Origin: Elgaria multicarinata webbii
Taxonomy: Eukaryota > Chordata > Lepidosauria > Squamata > Anguidae
Assembly (NCBI RefSeq): GCF_023053635.1
Contig: NC_086172.1
Coordinates: 11,871,501-11,935,500, forward strand
Length of the DNA: 64,000 nucleotides
Reading direction: 5' to 3'
Shown here: positions 10,589 to 21,840 of the stretch, in pieces
How the letters are laid out: the number at the start of each line of letters is the position of its first letter
How positions within the stretch are numbered: position 1 is the stretch's first letter
Translations under genes and position numbers: made by a program
Notes under the pieces: generated by a model
Databases searched by the model: none
The model's input: only the letters and a program-made list of their open reading frames with translations
Told to the model about the DNA's origin: nothing

Positions 10589-11230
10589 GGCTGCCTCGGC
10601 GGGGATGGAGCAGCTACAGAAGGGGCGGGCGCGCTCTCCGGCCCCCGCCGCCAGATGACGACGACGACGACCGAGGCCCGCTAAGCCCCCGGTCCAATCC
10701 GGAGGGAAGGGGAAGGGAAGGCACAGGAGCGAGCCAGCAAAGCGGGCCCATTTGTGGCCGCCGCTCGCCTTGCCAGCCGCGGGAGCTAATCCGGGCCGGC
10801 CTGATTAATCCAGCCGTCCAATCCACGGTTCGGCCGAGGGAGGGGCCCCGGCCGGGAGCTCGGCCAGACCTGCAGAGCGGCTCGGGAACCTCAGGGAAGA
10901 AGAGCAGCCCCCGGGGCCTTTTAAAAAGCAATCACATCCAATCCCTCTGAACGAGAAAGGCGCGGATCTGGCTGGGATTTAAGCCGATGTTGAGCCCAGT
11001 TCCCTGCCGCCGTCAGCGGGGGCGGAGTGGGGTGGGGGTGGAATACACATCTTGCACCACGAGAAACCGGGCTTTGGCGCGCCCCTCTCCTGCAAGCCTA
11101 GAGCGCAGGGTGCGGCCGCCCCGCGTTTCTTCCCTCGGCAGAAGGACTGGGCAAGGGGTTGCTGCTCCTGCCGCCTCTGCGCGCTCCCCGGCCTTCGCCA
11201 TCCGGACAGCTCGACCCGCCCACACCTTTT
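9990..11230. promoter_or_regulatory. CpG-rich promoter region of CNRIP1
   Basis: GC content and CpG density rise sharply here against an AT-rich background. Upstream of the CNRIP1 ATG (higher coordinates) there is a GC box (GGGGCGGGC near 10622) and repeated TCCAATCC motifs near 10693, 10816 and 10938. There is no obvious TATA box. The CpG block also covers exon 1 and the start of intron 1. No transcription start can be assigned by eye. Confidence 0.75.
10410..10588 (-). CDS. CNRIP1: CNRIP1 coding exon 1
   Basis: The exon encodes residues 1-59 and two bases of codon 60. The start ATG at 10588-10586 has a good Kozak context (GCAGCCATGG), and the protein begins [20 protein letters not shown]. 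The donor GTAAGT lies at 10409-10404, directly after GCC AC. Reading on past the donor meets a stop at once, as expected for intron. Differences from human, as recalled, cluster in the first 15 residues and just after the central KLLTG motif. The exon is embedded in the CpG-rich block. Confidence 0.97.
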
Positions 11231-11340
11231 GCTATGGACGGTGCAGAGCAGGGATGGCCCGCCACGTGTTTTGGCCGACAGCTTCCTCTGCCCTCGCCCG
11301 CATAGCTAACGGTGAGGGGTGGTGGAGGTGCAGGCCGGTA

Positions 11341-11653
11341 TTCATAGAATCATGGAATAGCAGAGTTGGAAGGGGCCTACAAGGCCATGGAGTCCAACCC
11401 CCTGCTCAATGCAGGAATCCACCCTAAAGCATCCCTGACAGATGGTTGTCCAGCTGCCGCTTGAACGCCCCTAGTGTGGGAGAGCCCACAACCTCCCTAG
11501 GTAACTGGTTCCATTGTCGTACTGCTCTAACAGCCAGAAAGTTTTTCCTGATGTTCAGCTGGAATCTGGCTTCCTGTAACTTGAGCCCGTTATTCCGTGT
11601 CCTGCACTCTGGGAGGATCAAGAAAAGATCCTGGCCCTCCTCTGTGTAACAAC
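11341..11653 (-). mobile_element. CR1 LINE 3' end
   Basis: The minus-strand CR1 terminus starts at ATTCATAGAATCATGGAATA. The minus strand encodes [21 protein letters not shown], the usual CR1 ORF2 C-terminal motif. It lies about 750 bp upstream of CNRIP1 exon 1, at the edge of the CpG block. Confidence 0.9.
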
Positions 11654-12171
11654 CAGCTGCAGAGAGAAGGACTGGGCCCCATGGGAGCCATCCAAAGCCA
11701 ACAAGTAAGCAAAAGAAGGGGTTGGCTGCTCCTTGGAGGAGCACCCATAACGACTACTTGCCCGCTGGCCCTCTCTCACTGGGCAGGGTGGGTGGGGAGG
11801 ATTGGATCCTTGGGCCCAATCCCATGACTGGCAAGTGAGTGGTGGTGAGCGAGGGAGAGGTGAGACCGAACCTCTACGCTTCCGCTAGGCAAAGGGAGGG
11901 AGAGAGAGAGAGAGGGCACCGCCACAGGCCCAGTCCTCTTGACCAGGGTGCTCGGAGAGACAAGCCAGAGAGAAGAGGTTGGAGCAACCGCTACCGCCCT
12001 CCCTTGTGTGCAGGCTTTCTCAGCCTCCTGCCCAGGTGGCAGAGCTCAGAGGAGGCAAAGCTGCAGGAGGGATGGGAAGGGTTCCTGACTGGGTGATTCC
12101 TCCTCCTCCACCACCCCACACACACTTTCCAGCCTGTCCTGCTGATGGGCTGCTTGTCCTTCAAAATAAAA

Positions 12172-12547
12172 GTGGATGTGTGAGAGAGCGCCTTCTCCCT
12201 TACCAACATCTGAGGGCCTGCTCCTGGTGGTTCCACATAGATCCATCCTCCTATTGGAATCCACCAGGGGAAGAGCCTTCAGCGTGGTGGCACCCCTCCT
12301 GTGGAACTCCCTGCCTCTGGAGGTCAGGCAGGCGCCAACCTTGTACTCCTTTCAGTGCCTCCTGAAAACATCTTCATTCCAAGAAGCCTTTCCTTAATAT
12401 GCAGCCTTGGATCTCTGTTTTTGCTTCTTTTAAATTTTGTTTTAACTGTTTTTATTCTGTTTTTATTTTCATTTTACCTTGTACACTGCTCCGAAATTTT
12501 TCAATGGGGAGTGGTATATAAATATTCTAAATAAATAAATAAATAAA
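12172..12547 (+). mobile_element. L2-type LINE 3' end, second subfamily
   Basis: The translation contains RERLLPYQHL and LLWNSLPLEVRQAPTLYSFQ, typical of the L2 reverse-transcriptase C terminus. The 3' tail reads TTCAATGGGGAGTGGTATAT, distinct from the GAGAGCTTCGGC subfamily. The minus-strand element at 19624-20305 is the same subfamily. Confidence 0.85.
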
Positions 12548-12611
12548 TGTGTTAAGGACACTTTAAAAAAAGTGTGTTTAATGCTGGAAAGCCTAGTTTG
12601 ACCTTGAGAAT

Positions 12612-12705
12612 GTACTACACCAGCCTTCCTCAACCTGGGGCGCTCCAGATGTGTTGGACTACAACTCCCAGAATGCCCCAGCCAGGTTGAGGAAGGCTGT
12701 ACTAC
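12612..12705. mobile_element. Palindromic MITE, CCTGGTGCCCTCC family, short form
   Basis: CAGCCTTCCTCAACCTGGGG at the left is mirrored by AGGTTGAGGAAGGCTGTACT at the right, with TTGGACTACAACTCCCAGAA between. The right arm is shortened. Confidence 0.75.
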
Positions 12706-12959
12706 ACCCACTGACCAAATCCCATTGACTTCAGTGGCACTTTCTTCTGAGTAAATCTGCATAGGCTTGCATTGCAGGCCTCCATAATCAAGGCGAGGAG
12801 TTTTAGTTCAGCGGCCTCAGAGCAATGGGGACATGTTGTGCCATTTCCAAAAATGGTGACAAACCACCGGAAAGGAAGGTGCATTTCACAGGGGTAAAAA
12901 TGAGCACAACAGTGGTGCAGCTAAGGCTGGACCTCGGGGTCAAAGTCCAGGTCCCCTAT

Positions 12960-13280
12960 TAGGGTGACCATATGAAAAGGAGGACAGGGCTCCTGTATCT
13001 TTAACAGTTGTATTGAAAAGGGAATTTCAGCAGGTGTCGTTTGTATATATGGAGAACCTGGTGAAATTTCTTCTTCATCACAACAGTTAAAGCTGCAGTT
13101 GCCCTGCCCTCTTTTAAATCTGGTCACTCTAGTATAGCTCCTGTAGCTTTAACTGTTGTGATGAAGAGGAAATTTTCACCAGGTGTTGCATGCATACAAA
13201 TGACACCTGCTGCAATTCCCTTTTCAATACAATTGTTAAAGATACAGGAGCCCTGTCCTCCTTTTCATATGGTCACCCTA
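12960..13280 (+). mobile_element. hAT-like compound-palindrome MITE, copy 1 (321 bp)
   Basis: Termini are TAGGGTGACCATATG and CATATGGTCACCCTA. The asymmetric centre (TCTGGTCACTCTAGTATAGC) sets the orientation as plus. No clear target duplication remains at this copy. See the finding on this family for its nested palindrome structure. Confidence 0.85.
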
Positions 13281-14213
13281 CCTACTTGCACTGAAATCCT
13301 CTCAGGGTTTCTCCTTATGTTGAAGTATGAGGGGAGGGCCGGATTGCAGGGCCTTCTTTGCAGCTGCACCCTCTCTTTGGGATTCCTTCCATAGAAGGAT
13401 GCATCTGGCTGATTCATTTTTAGGAAAGCTCTCAGATTTCTCCATTAGTTTATTTATTTATTTATTTGATAGATTTTAAACTCTCTTTTTCAGGGCAAAC
13501 TGCTCTCACAGGAGAGGTTACAATATTACAAAAAGTGAACATATAATTACAATTAGAAACACATAGTAGCAATAGCAGAAGCAGCTGGTATGATTTTGCT
13601 TTTATACTGGTTTAACTTATTTACTCTTACCTCTTTGTAACTGATGGTTGGTTTTTAAACTCTCTTGTTTTATTCACATATAATGTGTCAGCTGTTTCAA
13701 GTACTATGCATGGATCATACAGGATATAAATATAAAAATAAGTAAATAAATGATCTGAATATTCTGATCACATCACACAAAAATTAAACTGGTTATAAAA
13801 TCTCCAGATCGATCAAGAATGATGCAATGTTTGGACAGAAGGGCTGAATGCTGTGCTGGGTGTGAGTGACCTTCTATGGGTTATGTAGAGTTATGTATAT
13901 GACTCCTGTTTTTCATGGCATGGAGATGAAGAATTTGGTCTAGAGGATCTTTGGCCCCTTCTAGTCCAGTAGTCTAATCGTCTACATCCTCAGTCCTTAG
14001 ATATTTCATCTGGTCATGAATCTCATCCACTGAATCCTACTACATTACAAAAAAATAAAAATAAATAAATAACATGCTTCCTAGTCAAGATGATAGATCT
14101 TAACAGATCCTGAGTTGTCTTCCAGACTCTCTCAGATCCACCCACTGAGATCACATGCAAAGCATATAGACCCATTCAAAGGATGTTAAGTCCCACAACA
14201 CTGGACTACCGTA
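13281..14213. other. Intergenic, mostly unassigned
   Basis: A (TTTA)n tract near 13448-13469 may mark the tail of an old minus-strand LINE, and another AAATAAAT tract lies near 13739-13752. Nothing else was recognised. Confidence 0.4.
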
Positions 14214-14391
14214 CTTCTTCGATTGTAAGATGCCATCGATTGTAAGACGCACACTAATTTCAGTACCACCAACAGAAAAAAAGCTTTGATTCTAAGAATA
14301 ATAATTGCACCTGTGATTCTAAGACACAGCCCGTTTTTAGAGATGTTTATATGGGAAAGAAAGTGCGTCTTAGAATCGAAGAAATATTATA
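14214..14391. mobile_element. Foldback MITE, CTTCTTCGATTGTAAGA family
   Basis: The left arm CTTCTTCGATTGTAAGATGC and right arm GTGCGTCTTAGAATCGAAGA are inverted copies, with more copies of GATTGTAAGACGC and GATTCTAAGACAC between them. Only one copy was seen in the window. Class not determined. Confidence 0.6.
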
Positions 14392-14599
14392 TATCCCACA
14401 GCGTCAGGCCACATGTGTTTCTGCAGTCTTGACATGATGGCAAAGCAGAGTTTTAATGAGCATGAAGGAAGACATTTTTGGTGGTTTGGGTTAAATGCAG
14501 CTGGATAGAGGCCTTGATTAGTTTACCGTTCTCATGTGGCTGCCCATGTAGAGCCAAGTCATGTGACAGACAGAAGACACTGGAGATTTTAAAAGAAAT

Positions 14600-14690
14600 T
14601 CAACGTTTATATCCCACCTTTTTTCAAGTTTAAGGAAACCAGGGTGGTGTACATAATCCTCATTTTACCCTCACAAGATTTTAAATCAAT
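14600..14690 (-). mobile_element. Sauria SINE 3' fragment
   Basis: GTTTATATCCCACCTTTTTT followed by AAGGAAACCAGGGTGGTGTA and CATTTTACCCTCACAA matches the 3' half of the Sauria SINE, better preserved at 38722-38957. The tRNA-related head is missing. Confidence 0.7.
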
Positions 14691-14779
14691 TTTTATTATG
14701 CGTATTAACAAAATGAAATAAATAAAAAAGTGTGATTACATACCTCAAAAGCCTCAGTTTCAAATATCACAACCTTCTA

Positions 14780-15115
14780 AAGGGAAAAAGGAGTAAATTA
14801 CATATAAACCTCTGTGAAAGCAGACCAAATATCCAAATATAATTCCATTTGTAAATGGCGCCTTTATACCACCCTCTCAAATGTTGCTAGTGTTGTGAGG
14901 TCTTCAATCCATTGCATTGTAGGCAGTGAGCTTTTATCTTTCCAATGTTGTAGTATCAGTTCTTTTAGCAGTCAAGAGGGCACAAAAAATCCAAGAAGCA
15001 GGTACATAATTTAAGATAACATGTACATAGAAAATATTGAAGAGCTTTCTAATACAAAGTTTGTGTCTGCTGATTTCCTCCCAAAAGGAAGCAACTTTTC
15101 GCATTTCCAAAACAT
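14780..15115 (-). mobile_element. L1-type LINE ORF2 fragment
   Basis: On the minus strand the peptide IEDLTTLATFE can be read in pieces, matching VEDLTTLATFEHISHN in the L1 fragment at 43620-45300. It is a short, decayed 3' piece. Confidence 0.55.
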
Positions 15116-15123
15116 ATGGAAAT

Positions 15124-15343
15124 GTGGGGAAGAAGAAAGTGCAAGGGGACAGGAGCAGGTGGAAGAAACATCACAGCTTGCTCCTGTTGGACTCTTCCCC
15201 CACCCCCACAGGGTGAACTGTCACCTTGGCCCAGTGGGGAAGAAGAAAGTGCAAGGGGATAGGAGCAGGTGGAAGAAACATCATGGCCTGCTCCATTTGG
15301 ACTCCCCTCCTCCTGGAGCAGGACAATCCCATCAGCCCTGTTC
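15124..15343. repeat. Tandem duplication, period about 110 bp
   Basis: GTGGGGAAGAAGAAAGTGCA begins at 15124 and again at 15234. It is followed in both units by AGGAGCAGGTGGAAGAAACATC and then by CTTGCTCC or CCTGCTCC. Confidence 0.85.
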
Positions 15344-15399
15344 CCAGTCCACTTAATCTCCCCCCCCCTCTCTCTCTCTCTCCCTCTTCCCTCCTGGAC

Positions 15400-15543
15400 T
15401 CCTTTTCCTTGTGTGTCTTGTCTTTATTAGACTGTAAACCTGAGGACAGGGACTGTCTTTTTTGCTAAGTGTAAGCCGCTCCGAGAGCCCTTTTTGGCTG
15501 AAGAGCGGGATATAAATATGATAAATAAATAAATAATAAATAA
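15400..15543 (+). mobile_element. LINE 3' tail, CCGCTCCGAGAGCC subfamily
   Basis: TTATTAGACTGTAAACCTGA, GTAAGCCGCTCCGAGAGCCC, and GGGATATAAATATGATAAAT with AAAT repeats form a third type of L2-like 3' terminus. No coding part remains. Confidence 0.7.
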
Positions 15544-15582
15544 AACATATGAACCCTCTTTTCCAGAATCCAATCTTTTCTT

Positions 15583-15588
<6 letters not shown>

Positions 15589-15642
<54 letters not shown>
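15589..15642. repeat. (CT)n(CA)n compound microsatellite
   Basis: About 15 CT units pass directly into about 11 CA units. Confidence 0.95.
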
Positions 15643-15951
15643 TGAAAATGCCACCCTGCAGCACACAGAAATTAGGCTTGAAAGAAAGGTCTCCCATTGT
15701 CTCCAAAGGGAGGCTTTTTCAAGCCTAATTACAACGGGGAGGTAATGTTTAAATGGGGATAACCCTTCCGTCTTTAGCTTTAGCACGCCCCTCGAAAATC
15801 ATACATTTACACTATACTTGGGCTTTTTAAAAAAGTCAACTGCTTTGTCTAGGGTGGAGGGCTGAGGAGTGAAAGTTCTGCAGGTTACATCTGGCCCATG
15901 GGCCACCAGTTTCCCACCCATGATCAATATTATTGATGCCTTAGTATTTGC

Positions 15952-16258
15952 GAGCCTCGTGTGGTGCAGAGTGGTAAACCAGCAGTTTCTGCAGCCGAAA
16001 CTCTCCCCACGGCCTGAGTTCGATCCCAGCGGAAGCTGGTTTCAGGCAGCCGGCTCAGGTTGACTCAGCCTTCCATCCTCCAGAGGTTGGTAAAATGAGT
16101 ACCCAGCTAGCTGGGGGAAAGGGAATAATGGCCGGGGAAGGCAACGGCAAACCACCCTGCTATAAGGCCTGCAAAGAAAACGTCAGCGAAAGCTGGCGTC
16201 CCTCCAAGAGTCAATAATGACTCAGTGCTTGCACGAGAGGTTCCTTTCCTTTCCTTCC
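15952..16258 (+). mobile_element. tRNA-derived SINE (second family), copy 2, full length
   Basis: It starts GAGCCTCGTGTGGTGCAGAG and has a B-box-like GAGTTCGATCCCAGCGG. It ends in GGTTCCTTTCCTTTCCTTCC. Perfect 10-bp target duplications TAGTATTTGC lie at 15942-15951 and 16259-16268, so both ends are exact (307 bp). Confidence 0.93.
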
Positions 16259-16556
16259 TAGTATTTGCAGTTTTGAAGAACAGCGTATTGAGCGATATAA
16301 AAAAAGAAGCAATCTAGTCTGAATTATGCATACTGAATAAGAAAAGCATGTATCTCTCTCTCTGTGTGTGTGTGTGTTGGAGAAAGAGAAGATGTGAGCC
16401 TTTTCAAAAGTAGAGATTACACTCACATTGAATTATTTATTGTCACATTTAGCTAAATCCGCAGTTGCTGGGCATATGCAAAACCAACACCAGCCACTTA
16501 TTATTATAGTCTTACTTCTGTTATTGTAACTGATGGCTTGCTGGGTTGATCATAAA

Positions 16557-16557
16557 T

Positions 16558-16606
<49 letters not shown>
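16557..16606. repeat. (GAT)n microsatellite
   Basis: About 16 GAT/ATG trinucleotide units. The minus frame shows it as polyhistidine. Confidence 0.95.
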
Positions 16607-16607
<1 letters not shown>

Positions 16608-17838
16608 CTGATGCACACAACTCTGTATCACTTGCTGGGGTTGATATGGATGTTTGAGATATATTGTGCTGATTCTTTGGGTTCATTCCAAATACTAGTT
16701 TAGTATTCTATTTTTAAAGTCAAAGTTCACTATTTTATTAAAGGTTCATGGCATAATAACCCATTACTGGATTATTTGTGTGTTCTTTTTTTAAATACAA
16801 AAGGAGACCTTAAAAAGACAGTCACATTGATAGAAAAAGGGAACTTCTTTTCCGACTCATGGGTCACCTTGATTGTACAGGCAGATGAGTGATAGATTAA
16901 TGCTGTGCTAACAAGTAGATTATTTGTGCTGAGTGATCCTGAGAATGTACTCCTGGGACGCTTGCATAATTGTCGGCAAGGAAGGGGTCTTTCTGTGTCA
17001 TATCCAAATGACAAAATAGGCTGTTCAATATTTCAGCCATGGTTAACAAAGGAAGTTAATCATTTACAGAATAGATCTGGCGAGTCAAAGACACAGGGAG
17101 CAGACAAAACTATGCAGAGAAACCACAAACACAATACTTGTGTTGGCACCGTTAATAAGGACATGGGAAGGGGACTAGAGTTCTTTTTATTTTTAATCGA
17201 ACAACTATGGCATCCTTCCCAGTACTATAATATTTAACTAAGACCTAAGTATGCCCTAGCTAGAGTAAATGATTGTCATGGGATCAAATGTTGCTCTTGT
17301 CTAGGTGTTGAGGGTTCTTTCAGCACCGCAGATGTGGACAGTTACCAAGGAAGTTGCTGGTTTACACTGCTATAAAGACTGTTTCCTCCAAACTTCCCCA
17401 ACCTGGTGCTCTCCGGATGTGATGAACTGCCAGCATCCCCCATCCAAAACACCTGGAGGGCTAGTTTACTCATTGTGTGAATTGTCACTAACACACACAC
17501 AGAGATATTTTAATGCCCACAATGCCAAACCTTGTGCATCCTAGCTAATCTTCCTTTTCATAACCCAACTGAGCATCACGTATGACAGAATATTATTCTT
17601 CTGTGAAGGGCAGCATGTTAAAGAATGTACATAGACACCAATAGCAGAACTTTGCAAGAGAAATCGGTTCACTGGGTATTCCTGGACGAGGATCCTCTCT
17701 GCAAAATTCACACATGTGTGAACTTTTTTTTAATTTGAATATCTCAGAACCAATTGAAAGTCAGAGAACTAACCAGGTGAAACAAAAATACTAATTATAT
17801 TATGCAAAGTAATTTTACTATGCGAAGGATCTACAGCA
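16607..17838. other. Intergenic, little recognised
   Basis: Only a fragment of the CCTGGTGCCCTCC MITE family (17393-17462) is recognisable. No exon-like conserved sequence was found. Confidence 0.5.
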
Positions 17839-17888
17839 CCATGTACATTGATGGTGCTATATAAATAAATAATAATAATAATAATAAT
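17839..17888 (+). mobile_element. L2-type LINE extreme 3' tail, CACCATGTACATTGATGG subfamily
   Basis: ACAGCACCATGTACATTGAT and GGTGCTATATAAATAAATAA match the tail of the element at 54233-54805. This is a very short insertion of about 50 bp. Confidence 0.75.
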
Positions 17889-18796
17889 ACCCTCTGTAAT
17901 AGATACTTTAAAAAGTTATTTGTGAAGGATCAAACCCCCCACCCTTGTTAAAGGATCTAAAAATGATCCATTTCAATAGAAAAGTTTTGATTTAAATGGC
18001 AAAAAGCAAAAACAAACACCAGGGAAGTATATATGCTGTTTATCTATAACGGGCAGAAAGAAACACAAATTCTGCACCAAGAAAGTTGAGGTTCACCTTT
18101 TCAGCTGCTGCATCTGTTCAGCTTAGCTCGCTAAGGAAAATGCCTCTTTCCTAAGCAGAACACTTTTGCCTTTGGTCTCACCCACCACTGGTATGTGGGT
18201 CCCTGAGAGCTCTGAAATGGAATTCAACTATCAGAAACAGCATGTATGACACATAGATTAATTAAGAAGTTATATTGATGGTGGTCACTGATGCAACATG
18301 TTGCAATACAGTTGGACACATTCATTCTCTCCTGTCCATTAATCTACCATAGGTTGACCACATCAGTGCAGCAACATCTGGTCATCTCATTGATGTGGTC
18401 CCAGAGGCACCTCATTCTCCTCTTAGTGGTAGTTGCTTGCATGTGCTGAAAAGCACCAGAGAACCAGGCATGCTAAAAGTGCCAAATGGAAGGCTTGTGG
18501 AAAATACAACATGGAAAATAAGGTTGTACAATTCCACCTTTATGGGAGCAAGAAATACAAGAAAGCAGAAGGCCTAAAGCAGAAGGACTAGCACCAGAAG
18601 TCAATGACAATGCTCCCTAGAGTGAGCCATATCATGTCCTGGTAAATTGTGTGAAGCTGAAGGTATTGATTTTAATTGGCTTCCCTCCTAAATGGTAGGA
18701 CAGATCTATAACGAGTTCAGCTCAGTGTCAGCCTTTTACGTTTATTCCATATGGGTGAACAGCTTTATGTAAACAAAGGAAGAGTGGCGATTTTAT

Positions 18797-18847
<51 letters not shown>

Positions 18848-19484
18848 AGCAAAATTCTATGCATGTTTACTCAGAAGAAACTACCACTATCCCTTAAAGG
18901 GCTTGCTCCCAACCAGACAAGCGTGCAGAGGGTTGCAACTTTAGTCATTCTGTGATTTGTTTTTAATAAGAGTTAATCAAGCTAAAAGATTTATTCTTGT
19001 ACCCAGAAGACTTTTATTTTCCATCTAGTGAATTAAATGCATGAGATATCAATGTTGAGTCACTTCACAAAGCTTTATTGAAGTAAATTTGCTATTTGGA
19101 GTTTGATTAAAATATTTGCTCCCATTTATGCAACTTAAGTGTGTGGGGGTTTGCATAGGTCTTCTACAAGAGGTTTGAGCTGACTAATGTTCCCCTATGT
19201 CCAATGTATGAATGAATTCCTTTATTTGCATCAGCCACAGGCCTTAGCATTTGAAATGAGATGTACAGAAGAATGAAAGCAAGATTGTGCTTGACCAAAA
19301 TTACACAAGTTGCATTCTAAAAAATTACATTAAATACAAATTCCAAAATTAATACAAGTCTTGGCCAATGTATTTATTTGATATTATGTTTATTAAAGGC
19401 CCACAGTTCATTCATGTGCCCTAGTTTAACTACCCCTGGAGACTAATCCTATTATGTATGCATGACACCTCCAACATTCTATCT
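17889..19484. other. Intergenic with (GT)n tract, otherwise unassigned
   Basis: A (GT)n microsatellite of about 23 units lies at 18798-18843. A fragment of the short CATGTTTACTCAGAAG repeat lies at 18849-18890. Nothing else was recognised. Confidence 0.5.
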
Positions 19485-19575
19485 CAGGGGTGCAAAACCC
19501 CAGGCCTGCGGGTCAAATCCAACATGTCTGGTGTCCCAGTCTGGCCCTCCAGGGTTCCCCAAATGCTCACTCCCC
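19485..19575 (+). mobile_element. hAT-like element fragment, CAGGGGTGCAAAACCCCAGG
   Basis: CAGGGGTGCAAAACCCCAGG, CCTGCGGGTCAAATCC and TCTGGCCCTCCAGGG resemble the ends of the CAGGGGT-type hAT non-autonomous elements common in amniotes. The far end was not found. Confidence 0.45.
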
Positions 19576-19623
19576 TCCCCCTGGTCCAAACCTGTCCCCT
19601 AACCACTGAGGTTTCCTAGCTTT

Positions 19624-20305
19624 AATTTATTTAGAATATTTATATACTGCTCCCCATTGAAAAATTTCGGAGCGGTGTACAAGGTAAAATGAAAATAAAA
19701 ACAGTTAAAACAACATTTAAAAGAAGCAATAACAGTAATCCAAGGCTGCATGTTAAAGAAAGGCTTCTTGGAATAAAGATGTTTTCAGGAGGCGTCGAAA
19801 GGAGTACAAGGTTGGCACCTGCCTGACCTCCAGAGGCAGGGAATTCCACAGGAGGGGAGCCACCACACTGAAGGCTCTTCCCCTGGTGGACTCCAATCGG
19901 AGGATGGATCTATGTGGAACCACCAGAAGCAGGCCCTCGGATGACCTCAGTGACCGGGCAGGTTGGTAAGGGAGAAGGCGCTCTCTCAGGTATCCTGGTC
20001 CCAAGTTGTTTAGGGCTTTGTACACAAGTACAAGAACCTTCAACCTGGCCCGGTAGCGAATAGGCAGCCAGTGCAGTTCCCTCAGCAGAGGAGTTACATG
20101 CTGGAAAGGGGCAGCTCCAGACAACAGCCGAGCTGCAGCATTCTGCACTAGCTCCAGCTTCTGGAGCAGCTTCAAGGGCAGCCCCACATAGAGCGCATTG
20201 TAGTAATCCAATCTTGAGGTTACCAATGCCTGTACCACTGTGGCCAAGCTATCCCTGTCCAGGAGAGGCCGTAGTTGGTGAACCAACCGAAGCTTTTGTA
20301 CAGCT
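19624..20305 (-). mobile_element. L2-type LINE, 5'-truncated, largely open reading frame
   Basis: The minus strand encodes 177 open residues (20286-19753) including TSRLDYYNALYVGLPLKLLQ, NAAARLLSG and LHWLPIRYRARLKVLVLVYK, the L2 reverse-transcriptase C-terminal domain. The 3' tail TTTCGGAGCGGTGTAC lies at the left end. Same subfamily as 12172-12547. Confidence 0.92.
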
Positions 20306-20355
20306 TTCCCTCATTCTAAAAAATTGAAATGCTCCTTCTAAGCCTGTAAGAGCGT

Positions 20356-21000
20356 TCAGCTATAATATGCTGGCATTTTTACAGCTCCACCCCGAGTCGA
20401 AGCCGCCGTATGCCAGTAAGCCCCCCTCCCCCACTTACCTGCCTCCAAAGCTTTGGAACAGTCCGAATAGTTTTGGACTGCTCCAAACCGCTTTGGGTCG
20501 ATCCGGGCCTCCCCCCAAACCACTCCGGAACAGGGGTTAGGAGGTCCGGATTGGCCCACTCCGCTTCGGATTCAGGGATCCGAAACAGAGCGGAGCACAC
20601 CCCTAAGTAGAGCGGGTTTTTCCAGGGATAAGTACTCCCTGGGAAAATGTGACTCTTCCTGCGGTCTTGGGATTGTCCCGAGACTGAGGGAGGTGTGGCT
20701 GCCCATCCTGGCTTCTTCCCTCCTCCCCGTGAGTAGTGGGGAGCAGTAGAGGGAAGGAACAGGGCCGGGTGGAATCGGGTTGGGGGAGCGGGATCGGGGC
20801 TTTTTTTCTTTTTTAAATTCACTTTTCGTTGGAGCGAACATGCGCTTGACCCCTTAAAAAAATACTTTTAAAAAATGGCAGGTGCAACACCCTCCTTCCT
20901 CCCGGGATGTCGTGCCCGTATGTGTACTACGGGGAGGATCTCACGAGCAGAATCTCATGAGATCCTCCCCCTCCCTCCCTCCCTCCCTCCCTCTACAGCG
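20356..21000 (-). repeat. GC-rich non-autonomous element related to 55689-56197
   Basis: AAAATGGCAGGTGCAACACC followed by GAGGATCTCACGAGCAGAAT and CTCATGAGATCCTCC parallels AAAATGGCGGGCACAATGTC and the ATCTCGCGATAAAAATATCG hairpin in 55689-56197. Ends were not found. ORFs here are GC-rich artefacts. Confidence 0.45.
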
Positions 21001-21329
21001 GGATGGTGTAGGAAGGGCCTGTGACCTTCCATGCCACCTCCTCTGATGCTGATGCTGTGATTCACTCACCTTTGCCTCCTTGTGAGATAGAGGCAAAGAG
21101 AGAGAGAGAGAGAGAATAGTTTAAAATCAATGCTGCGCTTGCTCCATGATTTCACACAGCTGGATTTGGAATGAATGAAGCATACGCAAACCTTGAGCAC
21201 AGCCGCTTGAGTGTGGGTTGTTACTTTCCCCTTTGCTTTTCATGGGTTTCCAGCCTTCTCGGAAGCACACATTCTTTGGAGTGTCAGTGGTGAGTTTCAT
21301 GGGCTCCCAAAGGGGGCTTTGGTGCTAGG

Positions 21330-21445
21330 CCTACTGGAGGCTGGTGGCTCTGATGTCAGTGGGGCTGTGAATCCGCTCTGGGCTGCAATCAGAACAAGCC
21401 GGAACTCTAAAGGAGCTCTCCAAGGTGCTGAACCCCTCCCATACC
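21330..21445. repeat. Interspersed repeat, GGAGGCTGGT family, copy 2
   Basis: CTACTGGAGGCTGGTGGCTC and AACTCTAAAGGAGCTCTCCA match the family described at 1918-2120. Confidence 0.45.
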
Positions 21446-21698
21446 AAATAGGTTGCCAGTGTATGAGCTCTTGGAAGTGTCCATGGACAAATGATGGCCA
21501 CTGATGTATGGCCTCCTCATGGCCAGCTATTTCAAGAGGAAACCCTCTAATGTGCAACTTGCATTGATACAAAACCAATGCAATCATTTGAAGACTATGA
21601 ATATTGACTTGTGCATCACAGTTCAAGGCAACGAAGATCAAATCTCCTATTAGATCTCATGTGGCAGAGCAGGCACGCACCTATATTGCTTTGTTTTA

Positions 21699-21840
21699 GA
21701 ATCATAGAACCATAGAATAGCAGAGTTGGAAGAGACCTACAAGGCCATCGAGTCCAACCCCCTGCTCAATGCAGGAATCCACCCTAAAGCATCCCTGACA
21801 GATGGTTGTCCAGCTGCCTCTTGAAGGCCTCTCGTGTGGC
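21699..21840 (-). mobile_element. CR1 LINE 3' end fragment
   Basis: AGAATCATAGAACCATAGAA opens the CR1 3' terminus on the minus strand. It ends after TTGAAGGCCTCTCGTGTGG. Confidence 0.9.

Noticed and set aside
10008-11427. Several 60- to 172-codon frames around the CpG block
   Set aside because: Stop codons are rare in GC-rich DNA. Only the 10588-10410 minus frame has family conservation.
16557-16606. Polyhistidine protein frame
   Set aside because: It is a (GAT)n microsatellite.
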